This document shows, in pieces, positions 14,781-21,558 of a stretch of DNA of 64,000 nucleotides (position 1 is the stretch's first letter; each line of letters starts with the position of its first letter). The position numbers and the translations under genes were made by a program. The notes below the pieces were generated by a model. That model ran no database searches. It was not told the DNA's origin and worked only from the letters and a program-made list of their open reading frames with translations. Origin of the DNA: a virus; the IMG/VR virus record IMGVR_UViG_3300021474_000004, positions 1-64,000 of that record; one strand, 5' to 3'.

Positions 14781-14879
14781 TTATATTCCTTTAGTAAGTC
14801 CTCCGTGTTTGAAGAACCTGCGGATGAATTTTTTAATGCGCTCCTTGCGTCTTTTCTTGCGGCTGTATAAGGGTTTCAT
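14781..14879 (-). CDS. 32-residue very basic peptide
   Basis: ATG at 14879 to TAA at 14781. The peptide is more than one third Lys/Arg (SRKKRRKERIKKFIRRFFK). It lies between two small genes with 2-4 base gaps. A nucleic-acid-binding or membrane-active role is possible, but not shown. Confidence 0.5.
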   Translation of the reverse strand: MKPLYSRKKRRKERIKKFIRRFFKHGGLTKGI

Positions 14880-14880
14880 A

Positions 14881-15216
14881 TTATGATTTTAATGACCTTT
14901 GGAATGCTTTGTCGTCACACAGTTCGGCAGCAAGGCACAGGATAGTGGAGCGGAGTTTGTACCCTTCGGCGTTCTTGTCTGCCCAGAAGCCACCGGGCAT
15001 ATAATCTGGCTTTGATATATTTAATTCAGGAAGATTTTTTGCGTTTATGGGTTCTGAGATAGCTGAGTGATATAACCTTTTTCCTATGGCTGCACACATT
15101 CCTATTTCGTGGTCGTATAAATCAATATTATTAAGCTCCTCCGTCTTTTCAATCTCTTCCACCAAAGAGAGATACAATTTTTTACGTTGACGCGGTGTTT
15201 TAATTTTTTGTAACAT
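14881..15216 (-). CDS. Hypothetical protein, 111 residues
   Basis: Starts at ATG 15216 (MLQKIKTPRQRKKLYLSLV), 12 bases after the stop of the upstream gene; a longer version beginning at 15285 would overlap that gene by 58 bases. The rest is helical with three cysteines near the C-terminus. Not recognised. Confidence 0.65.
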   Translation of the reverse strand: MLQKIKTPRQRKKLYLSLVEEIEKTEELNNIDLYDHEIGMCAAIGKRLYHSAISEPINAKNLPELNISKPDYMPGGFWADKNAEGYKLRSTILCLAAELCDDKAFQRSLKS

Positions 15217-15227
15217 AGATTTATGAT

Positions 15228-15647
15228 TTAGTATGCCTTGTCTATTCCGGCATCCCTTGCCCTTTGGGTTGCAAGTGCATCCCAATTGGTTTCACCTTCG
15301 TTATCTGTAGTTTCATTAAGCCCTTGCTCATTCTCTGCTTCGAGGTAGGCGCGTTTGCAGGCATCCTGTAGTTCATTAAGCAGGTCTGCTTTGCGTCCTG
15401 TGACCTTATCAGAGAAGCCGGAGACGTTCAATGCACCTCTTATTCCACCTCCCAGATAGTTGACGTATGCGCCAAAATGATGGGGTAAATAGTTGGGGTC
15501 GACGTCAAAGGCAGTAGCCACATCGGAGCCGTTAAAGCCCAATGTGCCACCCCTGTATCCTATGTCGTAGGACAAAGCGCCTATCTCCAATGCCTCAAGG
15601 TCTGCAATAGATTGCACCTTGCGCAATTGTTTGATGTTATATTTCAT
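15228..15647 (-). CDS. Hypothetical protein, 139 residues
   Basis: An N-terminal helix (KQLRKVQSIADLEALEIG) is followed by a glycine-rich beta part (YDIGYRGGTLGFNGSDVA, YLGGGIRGALN) and an acidic helical tail. The mid-section might bind a ligand, but no signature is present. Confidence 0.7.
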   Translation of the reverse strand: MKYNIKQLRKVQSIADLEALEIGALSYDIGYRGGTLGFNGSDVATAFDVDPNYLPHHFGAYVNYLGGGIRGALNVSGFSDKVTGRKADLLNELQDACKRAYLEAENEQGLNETTDNEGETNWDALATQRARDAGIDKAY

Positions 15648-15649
15648 AG

Positions 15650-15754
15650 TTAGTCCCTGTTAATTACTTTGATAGTATAACCGTATTTTGCGAAAAGGTC
15701 GGTAAGGAGTTCTATCTTTTTGTCGATGGTAGTGTTTTCGTCATCCAAGGCCAC
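15650..15754 (-). CDS. Small protein of about 34 residues, non-ATG start
   Basis: A frame ending at TAA 15650 has the end TTIDKKIELLTDLFAKYGY, plausible protein sequence, but no ATG. GTG at 15754 or TTG at 15748 are the candidate starts; both overlap the end of the gene at 15741-15866. It could also be reached by a frameshift from that gene. Confidence 0.35.
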   Translation of the reverse strand: MALDDENTTIDKKIELLTDLFAKYGYTIKVINRD

Positions 15755-15866
15755 CAAAGCCCCAGCCGTTGTTACTGTTATAGGGTTCTGTTTTGGTTGC
15801 TTTTTTAACAGCAAGATTACGTACCTCCTTGAGTTCCTCAGAGGGAGGTGTCCAGTGCATACTCAT
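15741..15866 (-). CDS. 41-residue protein
   Basis: ATG at 15866 follows AAGGAG at a good distance, one of the few clear Shine-Dalgarno sites in this strand. It encodes MSMHWTPPSEELKEVRNLAV and ends in a Gly/Trp-rich tail GWGFGGLG. Unknown function. Confidence 0.5.
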   Translation of the reverse strand: MSMHWTPPSEELKEVRNLAVKKATKTEPYNSNNGWGFGGLG

Positions 15867-15943
15867 GATTTCTCCTTTTTGTCTTTTAGGCAATATTTGC
15901 AATATCCGCCTACATCTCCTTTATGACCTTTTCAAAAAGGGCA
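15863..15943 (-). pseudogene. Zinc-ribbon-like reading frame interrupted by TGA
   Basis: The frame reads CPF, TGA (15932-15934), then KGHKGDVGGYCKYCLKDKK and ends TCATGA, overlapping the next ATG by ATGA as real genes here do. A zinc ribbon would need Cys where the TGA stands. No start codon is present after the TGA. It looks like a broken small gene, or one needing recoding. Confidence 0.3.
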
Positions 15944-15993
15944 CCCGTTATTCTTTTATGGATAACAGGTGCCTCGAATAGTGTAGCCTGCAT
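15910..15993 (-). CDS. Possible 27-residue peptide
   Basis: ATG at 15993 to TAG at 15910, MQATLFEAPVIHKRITGALF and a helical end. It overlaps the broken zinc-ribbon frame in another phase, so at most one of the two is likely to be functional. Confidence 0.3.
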   Translation of the reverse strand: MQATLFEAPVIHKRITGALFEKVIKEM

Positions 15994-16005
15994 AGGTCTT
16001 AAGGA

Positions 16006-16248
16006 TTACAAGCTCCTGGCATAAGATAGTGCCTGTGAATAGGTAGCGTCTGCAACCTGTTTAACAGGTGCACTGAAAGGAACCACCGGAACGTGTTTTG
16101 CTTTTTTAGCCCTCTTGCATTTGGGCTTTGACTCCGGTATGTCATAGGGCATAAAGCAGGTTTTGTCTTTTACGTAGGGTTTGGGTTTCCTATCGTACTT
16201 CTCGTTGAACGCGGGAGCGCGCAGTTCATTTTCAGTTAAGTTTCTCAT
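16006..16248 (-). CDS. Hypothetical basic protein, 80 residues
   Basis: Pro/Lys-rich and probably disordered in the middle (YDRKPKPYVKDKTCF, KPKCKRAKKAKHVP). It is the third gene preceded by the structured leader RNA (copy B, 16255-16327). Function unknown. Confidence 0.65.
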   Translation of the reverse strand: MRNLTENELRAPAFNEKYDRKPKPYVKDKTCFMPYDIPESKPKCKRAKKAKHVPVVPFSAPVKQVADATYSQALSYARSL

Positions 16249-16254
16249 TGTGTT

Positions 16255-16327
16255 AACAGTTTAGTTAGTTTGCAGCCTTTCGGCTGTGTTCACTATTATC
16301 ATTGCGGACTTACAACCGCTAACTGTT
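16255..16327 (-). ncRNA. Structured leader RNA, copy B
   Basis: On the minus strand: outer AACAGTT (16327-16321), hairpin GCGG-TTGTAAGT-CCGC (16319-16304), linker ATAATAGTGAACACA, hairpin CAGCC-GAAA-GGCTG (16286-16273), then AACTAACTAAACTGTT closing the outer stem. Relative to copy A, every stem differs in sequence but keeps pairing, and the 8-base loop (TTNYAAGY) and linker (ATAGTGARCACA) are kept. This is the pattern of a conserved RNA structure. Confidence 0.7.
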
Positions 16328-16328
16328 T

Positions 16329-16640
16329 TTATAGTAGTTCTTTAGGTATATCCGGCGTTCTTTTATATTCCCACCATTTACTTCCATCATATTCACCCCT
16401 TTCAAGCCACGTACCATCCTTTAACCATACATAGCCAAAAAGCTCCTGCCCTCCATATCCGTTATCGTATTCAAAATCAAGCTGTTTAAAGAAGTTCACC
16501 TCCTGTTTTTTGGTATGTTTTACAGGGAGTATAACTGTTGCGTGTTGGCTTACGTCCCATTCCTTTCCATGATTAATGCTGGCGCATTTAACAGGTGCCT
16601 TATTTTTGAGGATGTCCTGTAATTCATTTTTTGCGTTCAT
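16329..16640 (-). CDS. Hypothetical protein, 103 residues
   Basis: Contains KKQEVNFFKQLDFEYDNGYG and a Trp-rich end (WLERGEYDGSKWWEYKRTP). Beta-rich, soluble; no family recognised. Confidence 0.7.
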   Translation of the reverse strand: MNAKNELQDILKNKAPVKCASINHGKEWDVSQHATVILPVKHTKKQEVNFFKQLDFEYDNGYGGQELFGYVWLKDGTWLERGEYDGSKWWEYKRTPDIPKELL

Positions 16641-16646
16641 AGTAGT

Positions 16647-16742
16647 TTATTTACCTCCTTTAATCTTTGCCCACCTTGTAATAATGAGGAACATTGCAGG
16701 GAGGCAGGCAAGGATTGTAATGCCTTGTTCTACGTGGTTCAT
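16647..16742 (-). CDS. 31-residue membrane protein
   Basis: ATG at 16742 to TAA at 16647; one span, GITILACLPAMFLIITRW, then a basic tail. It is coupled by ATGA to the upstream gene (16739-16742). Unknown function. Confidence 0.5.
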   Translation of the reverse strand: MNHVEQGITILACLPAMFLIITRWAKIKGGK

Positions 16743-16921
16743 ATTTTTGTTATTTCGGTGACAGGTACGTGTTCTCTATTGCCATTTTCAAACTTAATCT
16801 CATACCAATCGAGTTCGTTTGGGTCGTTGGTTTCCTTTCCTAACATAATGGTAATAGTTGCAGGCATACCCCACACAGTTACCTTTTCGCTAATATTATA
16901 ATCTATGTTTAACGGGTTCAT
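16739..16921 (-). CDS. Hypothetical protein, 60 residues
   Basis: Beta-rich small domain (VTVWGMPATITIMLGKET, WYEIKFENGNREHVP). Overlaps both neighbours by ATGA. Not recognised. Confidence 0.65.
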   Translation of the reverse strand: MNPLNIDYNISEKVTVWGMPATITIMLGKETNDPNELDWYEIKFENGNREHVPVTEITKI

Positions 16922-17121
16922 ATACCCATGAATTTAGCGCCTTGCCTGCTCATTTGCTTTGCCTCTCCAATGGTTTGCTTTGTTAAAGCCCTCCATGAAT
17001 GAGGTTGCAGGGGTAGTATTGTGTACATAGCGTACATTTTGGCCTGTTGATTGATACCACGTCTTGTGATAGCCCTTAATGTCATAAGGGTGCGACAGGT
17101 AATAAAGAATTGTGTTTCCAT
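16918..17121 (-). CDS. Hypothetical basic protein, 67 residues
   Basis: Arg/Gln/Met-rich helical protein (RAITRRGINQQAKMYAMY). Overlaps its downstream neighbour by ATGA and its upstream neighbour by one base. Not recognised. Confidence 0.6.
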   Translation of the reverse strand: METQFFITCRTLMTLRAITRRGINQQAKMYAMYTILPLQPHSWRALTKQTIGEAKQMSRQGAKFMGI

Positions 17122-17375
17122 TAGGTTAGTTTTAGTGTTCTTATGACTTTATTGGAGTAGTGCAGTTTTTTGGCTTTTGCTTTATCTTTGTTAAATACAT
17201 CATTATCGTATCTCATGTTAAGACTATGATATACGTCTGCTATTCGTACAATATCAACCCCCGCTCTTGTGTACTTGCCTGTTAGTTCTCTTGCCGCTTT
17301 GTCAATTGCGCACCCATGTTCGGGGTCATAAAAGTCTGTACCTTTAAAATGCTTTGCTTTCAGTTGTAGTTTCAT
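17121..17375 (-). CDS. AKHF-family protein, copy 3 of 3
   Basis: 84 residues, the minimal form of the family: LKAKHFKGTDFYDPEHGC at the start, IDKAARELTG next, and NKVIRTLKLT at the end, matching the copies at 12454-12774 and 12771-13106. Without the N-terminal extensions of the others, it defines the shared core. Unknown function. Confidence 0.75.
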   Translation of the reverse strand: MKLQLKAKHFKGTDFYDPEHGCAIDKAARELTGKYTRAGVDIVRIADVYHSLNMRYDNDVFNKDKAKAKKLHYSNKVIRTLKLT

Positions 17376-17380
17376 AACAC

Positions 17381-17551
17381 TTACGGTTTTAGATGTTGTA
17401 CGTATGAAGCGAGGGAATAGGTTGCCGGTGTAAGCCCGTACACGTTTATACGCTCCTTAATCATAGGTGTATGCACCTTTACAGGCTGCATTGACTTAAT
17501 AGTCTTAAGGGCACTGATACGTGCCTTTTTGCGTGCTTTGCTTGTTCGCAT
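17381..17551 (-). CDS. Basic protein, 56 residues
   Basis: ATG at 17551 to TAA at 17381; opening MRTSKARKKARISALKTIK, then a more hydrophobic end (TYSLASYVQHLKP). Five bases separate it from each neighbour. Likely nucleic-acid binding from charge only. Confidence 0.55.
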   Translation of the reverse strand: MRTSKARKKARISALKTIKSMQPVKVHTPMIKERINVYGLTPATYSLASYVQHLKP

Positions 17552-17556
17552 AGGTA

Positions 17557-17898
17557 TTAGTTTATGTAATTAGATTTATTGAGTTTAGGTAATAGTCCAA
17601 CGGGATAAGAATCAAAGGATTGCAAGGCACCTGCGAGGGAATTAAGCCCTTTGGATATGCGCATAGCATAGCGCTCCAAATGGAACACACCTTTACTATC
17701 TTGCCACAGTACCCATTTGCCCGAACGTCCGTTATTGACGCGGGTATGAGTAGTCACACGGGCAACGTTAGCCCTCTTTGATTTAGGTATATTTCGGTAT
17801 ATACCTACATTGTGTTGAATGTCCATAAATGTAAAAATTAGCATAACAGGCGCGGTTTGACCGTAGTTACTATATGCTTCTATGCCGAATCTTATCAC
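17557..17898 (-). CDS. First gene of the leftward operon, hypothetical
   Basis: 113 residues with a hydrophobic stretch (TAPVMLIFTFMDIQHNVGIY), a basic centre and a Ser/Leu-rich end. It is the most upstream gene of the minus-strand block, so it would be made early. A promoter box lies about 370 bases upstream at 18268-18275. No family recognised. Confidence 0.65.
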   Translation of the reverse strand: MIRFGIEAYSNYGQTAPVMLIFTFMDIQHNVGIYRNIPKSKRANVARVTTHTRVNNGRSGKWVLWQDSKGVFHLERYAMRISKGLNSLAGALQSFDSYPVGLLPKLNKSNYIN

Positions 17899-18267
17899 GG
17901 GAGTATCTTGACAATTAACTAAGAATAGTTAACCATGTATAGAAGGTATTTAACAGCCTGTTACGTCTGACTTTATTTATTCCGTTACGGGTGGAAGGTG
18001 AATATATCGACCTTTTAACCTACCTTTGGTTATTGCGCGTTCGGTGGAATCGGACTTGCTTATCCCCTACATTGTGGAACTTAGTTCCTTGCGGCCTTTT
18101 TGCTCTTTATCCTATATACAAGGTATATAGACTTATTACAGTAACGGGAAACGTCCGAAACGAGGCACCCGCTTTGAAACCGTATATTTAGTAGTTAAGA
18201 AAAGGATAGGTACATTTGTAAGCTATTTAACCGCCCTCTTAATGTCCGTTATCATAGTCGAACGATG

Positions 18268-18275
18268 CAAACATA
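18268..18275 (-). promoter_or_regulatory. Leftward early promoter -7 box
   Basis: TATGTTTG on the minus strand matches TAnnTTTG. It is the only good box between the last rightward element and the first leftward gene, so it is the candidate start of the long minus-strand operon, with a leader of about 360 bases. Confidence 0.45.
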
Positions 18276-18584
18276 GTATAGGGAGGTGTACAAAAAGTAG
18301 TACAATAAGTTAGAATGATATATTTAATCGACTAACGGAATAATATAATCGACGAACGTATATATAAATCAGTTAAGCCATATAAGGCACAAAACACAAA
18401 ACAGATCAAAAATGAGGTTTCCGGTATATTAGACAAGGTGTATAGAAGAATGGAATAGCATTAACCATGCCAAACATATTAAAACTTATGCGTCCTATAT
18501 ACAGTACAGTGTGTGAATAAGTTACCTACCTAATGGCAGGCAGGTACCTATATATTAGTACTCACTTATAATCCCAATACACAC

Positions 18585-18955
18585 AAAGGACTACCCATTT
18601 TCTACGTCCAAAGGACTACCCCGAAAGCGCTACCATGTGCCACAACAAACCAGCTACCTACAAAAGGGTAACCACAAAGTTACTCATGTATGACAAAGTG
18701 GCAGGATGTAGGAAGGAAAGGAAGGGTAACCTTTTCCCCCTATGTTCCACGTGAAACAGGTTACCTAATTCCTTGTAACCCAATGAGTTACCCAATTATA
18801 GGTAGTGTTTCACACGTGGTTACCAATGACCTGTTAGACATTTATGACTACCCATAAATAGGTAGGACATGACATAATGTCAGGTAGCCGAAAAGGAGTA
18901 GCCATGACATGGTAGGGCACACAAAAAAAAGAAGTACCCCGAAAGGACTACCCCC
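18585..18955. repeat. Three AAAGGACTACCC repeats among many TACC/GGTA words
   Basis: The 12-base word occurs at 18585-18596, 18610-18621 and 18942-18953. Between them shorter GTTACC, CTACC, GGTAG and GGTAACC words recur on both strands at irregular spacing. Such clusters suggest repeated protein-binding sites (iterons) of an initiator or partition protein. Confidence 0.5.
18743..18758. promoter_or_regulatory. parS: Perfect parS site
   Basis: TGTTCCACGTGAAACA matches the bacterial chromosomal parS consensus TGTTNCACGTGAAACA at all fixed positions. A degenerate second copy, TGTTTCACACGTGG, follows at 18806-18819 with a 2-base insertion in the centre. ParB proteins load on this sequence and slide using CTP. 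Since host chromosomes carry the same site, the phage could be recognised by the host ParB. Confidence 0.8.
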
Positions 18956-19339
18956 ACAGGAACCACTTTACCCCTCCCCCCGGTAGCCGGGGTGGGATAT
19001 AGGAGTATCGGACTCCCGGACAGGGACATGAGCCTTACTCCCTCATAGCCTCCCACCCATTCATGCACCTTCCTTATCCTTCCTTGAGGGTCACAAGCCT
19101 TTTCATTGACGCAGGGCTGTCATAACCTTTCCATATCCCGGCACACCTACGGTAAAGGACACCTTACCCCCTGCAGGGGTACCTGGGGGTCACACAAGGA
19201 CGTATAGGGGTCATGGGTATTGAGATGGACAGAAGCAAATCACCTGTGCCCAGGTCGTCTGTAAGGGGACGTAGGAGGGGAATAGAAAAGGATATTGTCT
19301 CTATTATTGTAGCTAAGAGACGAAACCTCATAAAGTATT

Positions 19340-19405
19340 GATTATCAGTATAGGTCAGTTCAATCGAACTTGATTTTTGTTCAATAGTTCTGAACAAGTT
19401 TGATG
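19340..19405. promoter_or_regulatory. Operator-like inverted repeats before the rightward gene
   Basis: GTTCAATCGAAC is a near palindrome, and TTGTTCA-ATAGTTC-TGAACAA is a 7-base inverted repeat. A further TAGTTCAATA lies after the promoter at 19432-19441. The repeated GTTCAAT word around one promoter suggests a repressor operator. Confidence 0.45.
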
Positions 19406-19421
19406 TTAGTAACTATTTTAA

Positions 19422-19429
19422 TAGTTTTG
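19422..19429 (+). promoter_or_regulatory. Rightward promoter -7 box
   Basis: TAGTTTTG matches TAnnTTTG, with TTTG at 19399-19402 as the -33 box and 19 bases between. The ATG at 19450 lies 21 bases downstream. Overlaps the operator-like GTTCAAT repeats. Confidence 0.6.
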
Positions 19430-19449
19430 GTATAGTTCAATAATATTGT

Positions 19450-20046
19450 ATGATGATTAGTAATAAATACAGCACAAAGCCGGTATATGTGAATAATCCA
19501 TTTTCTAAGGAAGCAGTTAGTTCTTTTAAATCGGACTGGATAGATTACAGGGAGAAAGGAGTAAGGATGATAGTAGAGGAGACCGGAGAGGTTATGGACT
19601 TTAAAAAGCCGGAAAGCAGCGTCCAGGTCTTTGAGGATACAGCAAGGTTTGTTAAGTTCTATGCAGGCTTCGGGGAGCAGTTCCGTAAACTAAAAGAAAG
19701 CGGTCAGAGCATCTTCTGGTTTATATTTCTTAAACGCCTTAAGCGCAACAGGGACTTTGTGTATATAGACATGGCTGAATGCGTAGCGTACTGCGGATGG
19801 AAAAGCAAGACCGGGTTCTACACCGGGCTGTGTGACCTCATTGAACATGATTTCATTGCTAAAAAAGCGCAGGAGGAAAACTGTTTCTTTATTAATATCA
19901 CCCTGTTCTTCAATGGTAGCCGCAAACACTTACAGGTGTTCAGGGATTGGGTAACAGCAGAGAAAGCTAAGGTTCCGCCGGAAGTAAATAAATTACAAGA
20001 TAAAAATACAGGTGGGCAATTGGAATCAGAGAAGGGGGGTGAGTGA
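19450..20046 (+). CDS. RepL-like winged-helix replication initiator
   Basis: The 198-residue protein has a central winged-helix region (residues 88-160): FWFIFLKRLKRNRDFVYID, AYCGWKSKTGFYTGLCDLIE, FFINITLFFNGS. This follows the pattern of RepL-type plasmid initiators (helix, helix, turn, CxLIExxFI, then the wing with YxINPxxFxxG). Residues 1-70 are charged and the last 20 are disordered. It is the first gene right of the non-coding region with parS and repeats, as an initiator beside its origin would be. A related protein is at 23598-23927. The initiator role is inferred. Confidence 0.65.
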   Translation: MMISNKYSTKPVYVNNPFSKEAVSSFKSDWIDYREKGVRMIVEETGEVMDFKKPESSVQVFEDTARFVKFYAGFGEQFRKLKESGQSIFWFIFLKRLKRNRDFVYIDMAECVAYCGWKSKTGFYTGLCDLIEHDFIAKKAQEENCFFINITLFFNGSRKHLQVFRDWVTAEKAKVPPEVNKLQDKNTGGQLESEKGGE

Positions 20047-20218
20047 CCAGTGCGCATCACTTGCAAGGGGGCTTACCACAGAACAAACCCTGGACTGTCG
20101 TCAGGACAGGAACTGGGAACAGTTTGATAAGCTGTCCATTGAAAATAAACTTTATGCCTGCCGCCGGGAAATGGAGTTTTACCTTGAGCATGGATATTCT
20201 ATTTATAAAAAATCATAA
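20039..20218 (+). CDS. Hypothetical protein, about 59 residues
   Basis: A frame ending at TAA 20218 with helical content (FDKLSIENKLYACRREMEFYL). The start is likely GTG at 20039, overlapping the end of the RepL-like gene; another GTG lies at 20012. Unknown function. Confidence 0.45.
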   Translation: MSDQCASLARGLTTEQTLDCRQDRNWEQFDKLSIENKLYACRREMEFYLEHGYSIYKKS

Positions 20219-20311
20219 TTAGTAAACATGATTAAAATTAGTACAGAAATATTTGTTTATTTCAAATAAAGGAAGTAATGTTGCACAACTAACTAAACTA
20301 AAAAAACGAAA

Positions 20312-20647
20312 ATGGAAGACTGGAATCCCGGAGACACGGCTATCTGTATTGACAATAGCCCAGTAAATGGTGCTGATGGAAACCCATTGCGAAAAGGGTC
20401 TGAGTATATGATACAGGCTATTACAAAGTGCAAATGCGGTGGTACCTTTTTTAACGTAGGAATCTCTTCATCGTCATTTTTTACAAAAACAGGAACAACC
20501 TTTACCTGTTGCGGGGAAGAAACATCGGATGGCATCTGGTGGTTTGCTGCCAGGCGCTTTACCAAAAAGAAGACTCTACAGGCCACAGAGTTCAAAGAGG
20601 TATCCTACTCTAAAGTAATTGAAACCGAAAAACAAACAGCTAATTAA
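20312..20647 (+). CDS. Cysteine-rich beta protein, tandem copy 1
   Basis: 111 residues. Opening DWNPGDTAICIDNS, then KCKCGG, TCCGEE and a Trp-rich IWWFAARRF. The cysteine pairs (CKCG and TCCG) could bind one zinc ion. The next gene repeats every block, so the two are tandem paralogues. The family is common among Bacteroidota phages with unknown function. The leader is the recurrent AACTAACTAAACTAAAAAAACG. Confidence 0.75.
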   Translation: MEDWNPGDTAICIDNSPVNGADGNPLRKGSEYMIQAITKCKCGGTFFNVGISSSSFFTKTGTTFTCCGEETSDGIWWFAARRFTKKKTLQATEFKEVSYSKVIETEKQTAN

Positions 20648-20648
20648 T

Positions 20649-20942
20649 ATGGAACAAAATCATAAAGACTGGAAGGTAGGCGACCTGGTTCTTTGTATGA
20701 ATGACTCTTCATTAAACAAAGACCCATCACTACCCTTCTATGGAGTGGAATGCAAGGCAGGATTGATTTATAAAATAAAAGCAATAAGCTATTGCCCCGG
20801 CTGCGGTAATATGAATATAGATATTGGTGCCAGAAATGGTAATGGTATATACGAGACGCATTGCTGCGTCTGTGATGAAAGAACAATTAGCAAGGTGGGA
20901 TGGTGTAAAGCGGAGAGATTTTTTAAACTAACTATAAACTAA
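20649..20942 (+). CDS. Cysteine-rich beta protein, tandem copy 2
   Basis: 97 residues starting at ATG 20649 (MEQNHKDWKVGDLVLCMNDS). CPGCG and HCCVCDE provide four to five cysteines, and the end VGWCKAERFFKL matches copy 1. Two adjacent copies point to a recent duplication. Confidence 0.75.
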   Translation: MEQNHKDWKVGDLVLCMNDSSLNKDPSLPFYGVECKAGLIYKIKAISYCPGCGNMNIDIGARNGNGIYETHCCVCDERTISKVGWCKAERFFKLTIN

Positions 20943-20946
20943 AAAC

Positions 20947-21105
20947 ATGAACTACAAGAACGTAAGAACATCAGAGGTCATAGGGGTCTCTGATTACAAT
21001 AAACTCTCCACTACCCAGCGCTACCTGTGGCTGGCAACCAAAGACGCGGTGACACATTACCTGGACTTTAATAAGACCGGAGGGTATGTGGCAAAGCTGA
21101 TGTAA
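20947..21105 (+). CDS. Hypothetical protein, 52 residues
   Basis: ATG at 20947 to TAA at 21105; MNYKNVRTSEVIGVSDYNK then a helical part with RYLWLATKDAVTHYL. It starts 4 bases after the previous stop. Not recognised. Confidence 0.55.
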   Translation: MNYKNVRTSEVIGVSDYNKLSTTQRYLWLATKDAVTHYLDFNKTGGYVAKLM

Positions 21106-21109
21106 TTTC

Positions 21110-21274
21110 ATGGATAACTGCGAAAATTCAGAACGCCTGGATTCTGTACAGACAACCTATTTTTACAGGTGGGCAGGAAGCCTTATAGACAGAGAAATAA
21201 AGGCCATACCGGCAGAAAAAAATATATCACAAATACGAATCATTACCAAAGATAAAGATGAAACCAAAGGATAG
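21110..21274 (+). CDS. Hypothetical protein, 54 residues
   Basis: ATG at 21110 to TAG at 21274, overlapping the next gene by 17 bases. Helical middle (TYFYRWAGSLIDREIKAIP). Unknown function. Confidence 0.45.
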   Translation: MDNCENSERLDSVQTTYFYRWAGSLIDREIKAIPAEKNISQIRIITKDKDETKG

Positions 21275-21551
21275 ATGGGACAACCCGGCATTCCCGGTTG
21301 ACTTCGCACCGCAGACCACACAGGAAATAGAGAGCTATGCTCAGGACTGTGGTCTTACCAAGAGGGAATATTTCTATGCCAAGACCTTACAAGGGTTACT
21401 GGCAGATGGTATATATACAAACCCGGCTCTGCAAGAACAGGTAAGAGGACATGGATTTGACCCGGATAAGGATGGGGTCATGGACTCATTGGTTGCTATT
21501 ACAGTGAGTGTAGTGGCAGAAGCAGTATTAAAAGAACTTGAAAAAAGATAA
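21258..21551 (+). CDS. Conserved small phage protein, 97 residues
   Basis: The N-terminus NPAFPVDFAPQT, followed by GLTKREYFYAKTLQGLLA, is a pattern seen in many phage proteins of unknown function (short proteins beginning with a Phe-Pro motif and a G-[LM]-[ST]-x-R-[DE]-Y block). The C-terminal helix ends VVAEAVLKELEKR. Confidence 0.7.
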   Translation: MKPKDRWDNPAFPVDFAPQTTQEIESYAQDCGLTKREYFYAKTLQGLLADGIYTNPALQEQVRGHGFDPDKDGVMDSLVAITVSVVAEAVLKELEKR

Positions 21552-21558
21552 AAATAAT

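Larger units (their letters stand above)
17899..19449. other. 1.55-kb non-coding divergence region, candidate origin and partition site
   Basis: Genes point away on both sides and no convincing frame exists. From left to right it holds a palindrome TTAACTA-AGAA-TAGTTAA (17915-17932), GGAAC-TTA-GTTCC, CTATATA-CAAGG-TATATAG, the leftward promoter box, about 500 bases dense in TACC/GGTA words (more than 20 between 18500 and 19000, three times within AAAGGACTACCC), a parS site, and operator-like repeats before the rightward gene. The neighbour at 19450 is RepL-like, so an origin is a reasonable inference. Confidence 0.6.

Noticed and set aside
17991-18191. 66-residue plus-strand frame in the non-coding region
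   Set aside because: No start signal, hydrophobic random-looking sequence, and no neighbouring gene on that strand; also crosses palindromes.
18880-19068. 62-residue minus-strand frame over the TACC repeats
   Set aside because: Composition follows the repeats, and no start or leader motif is present.
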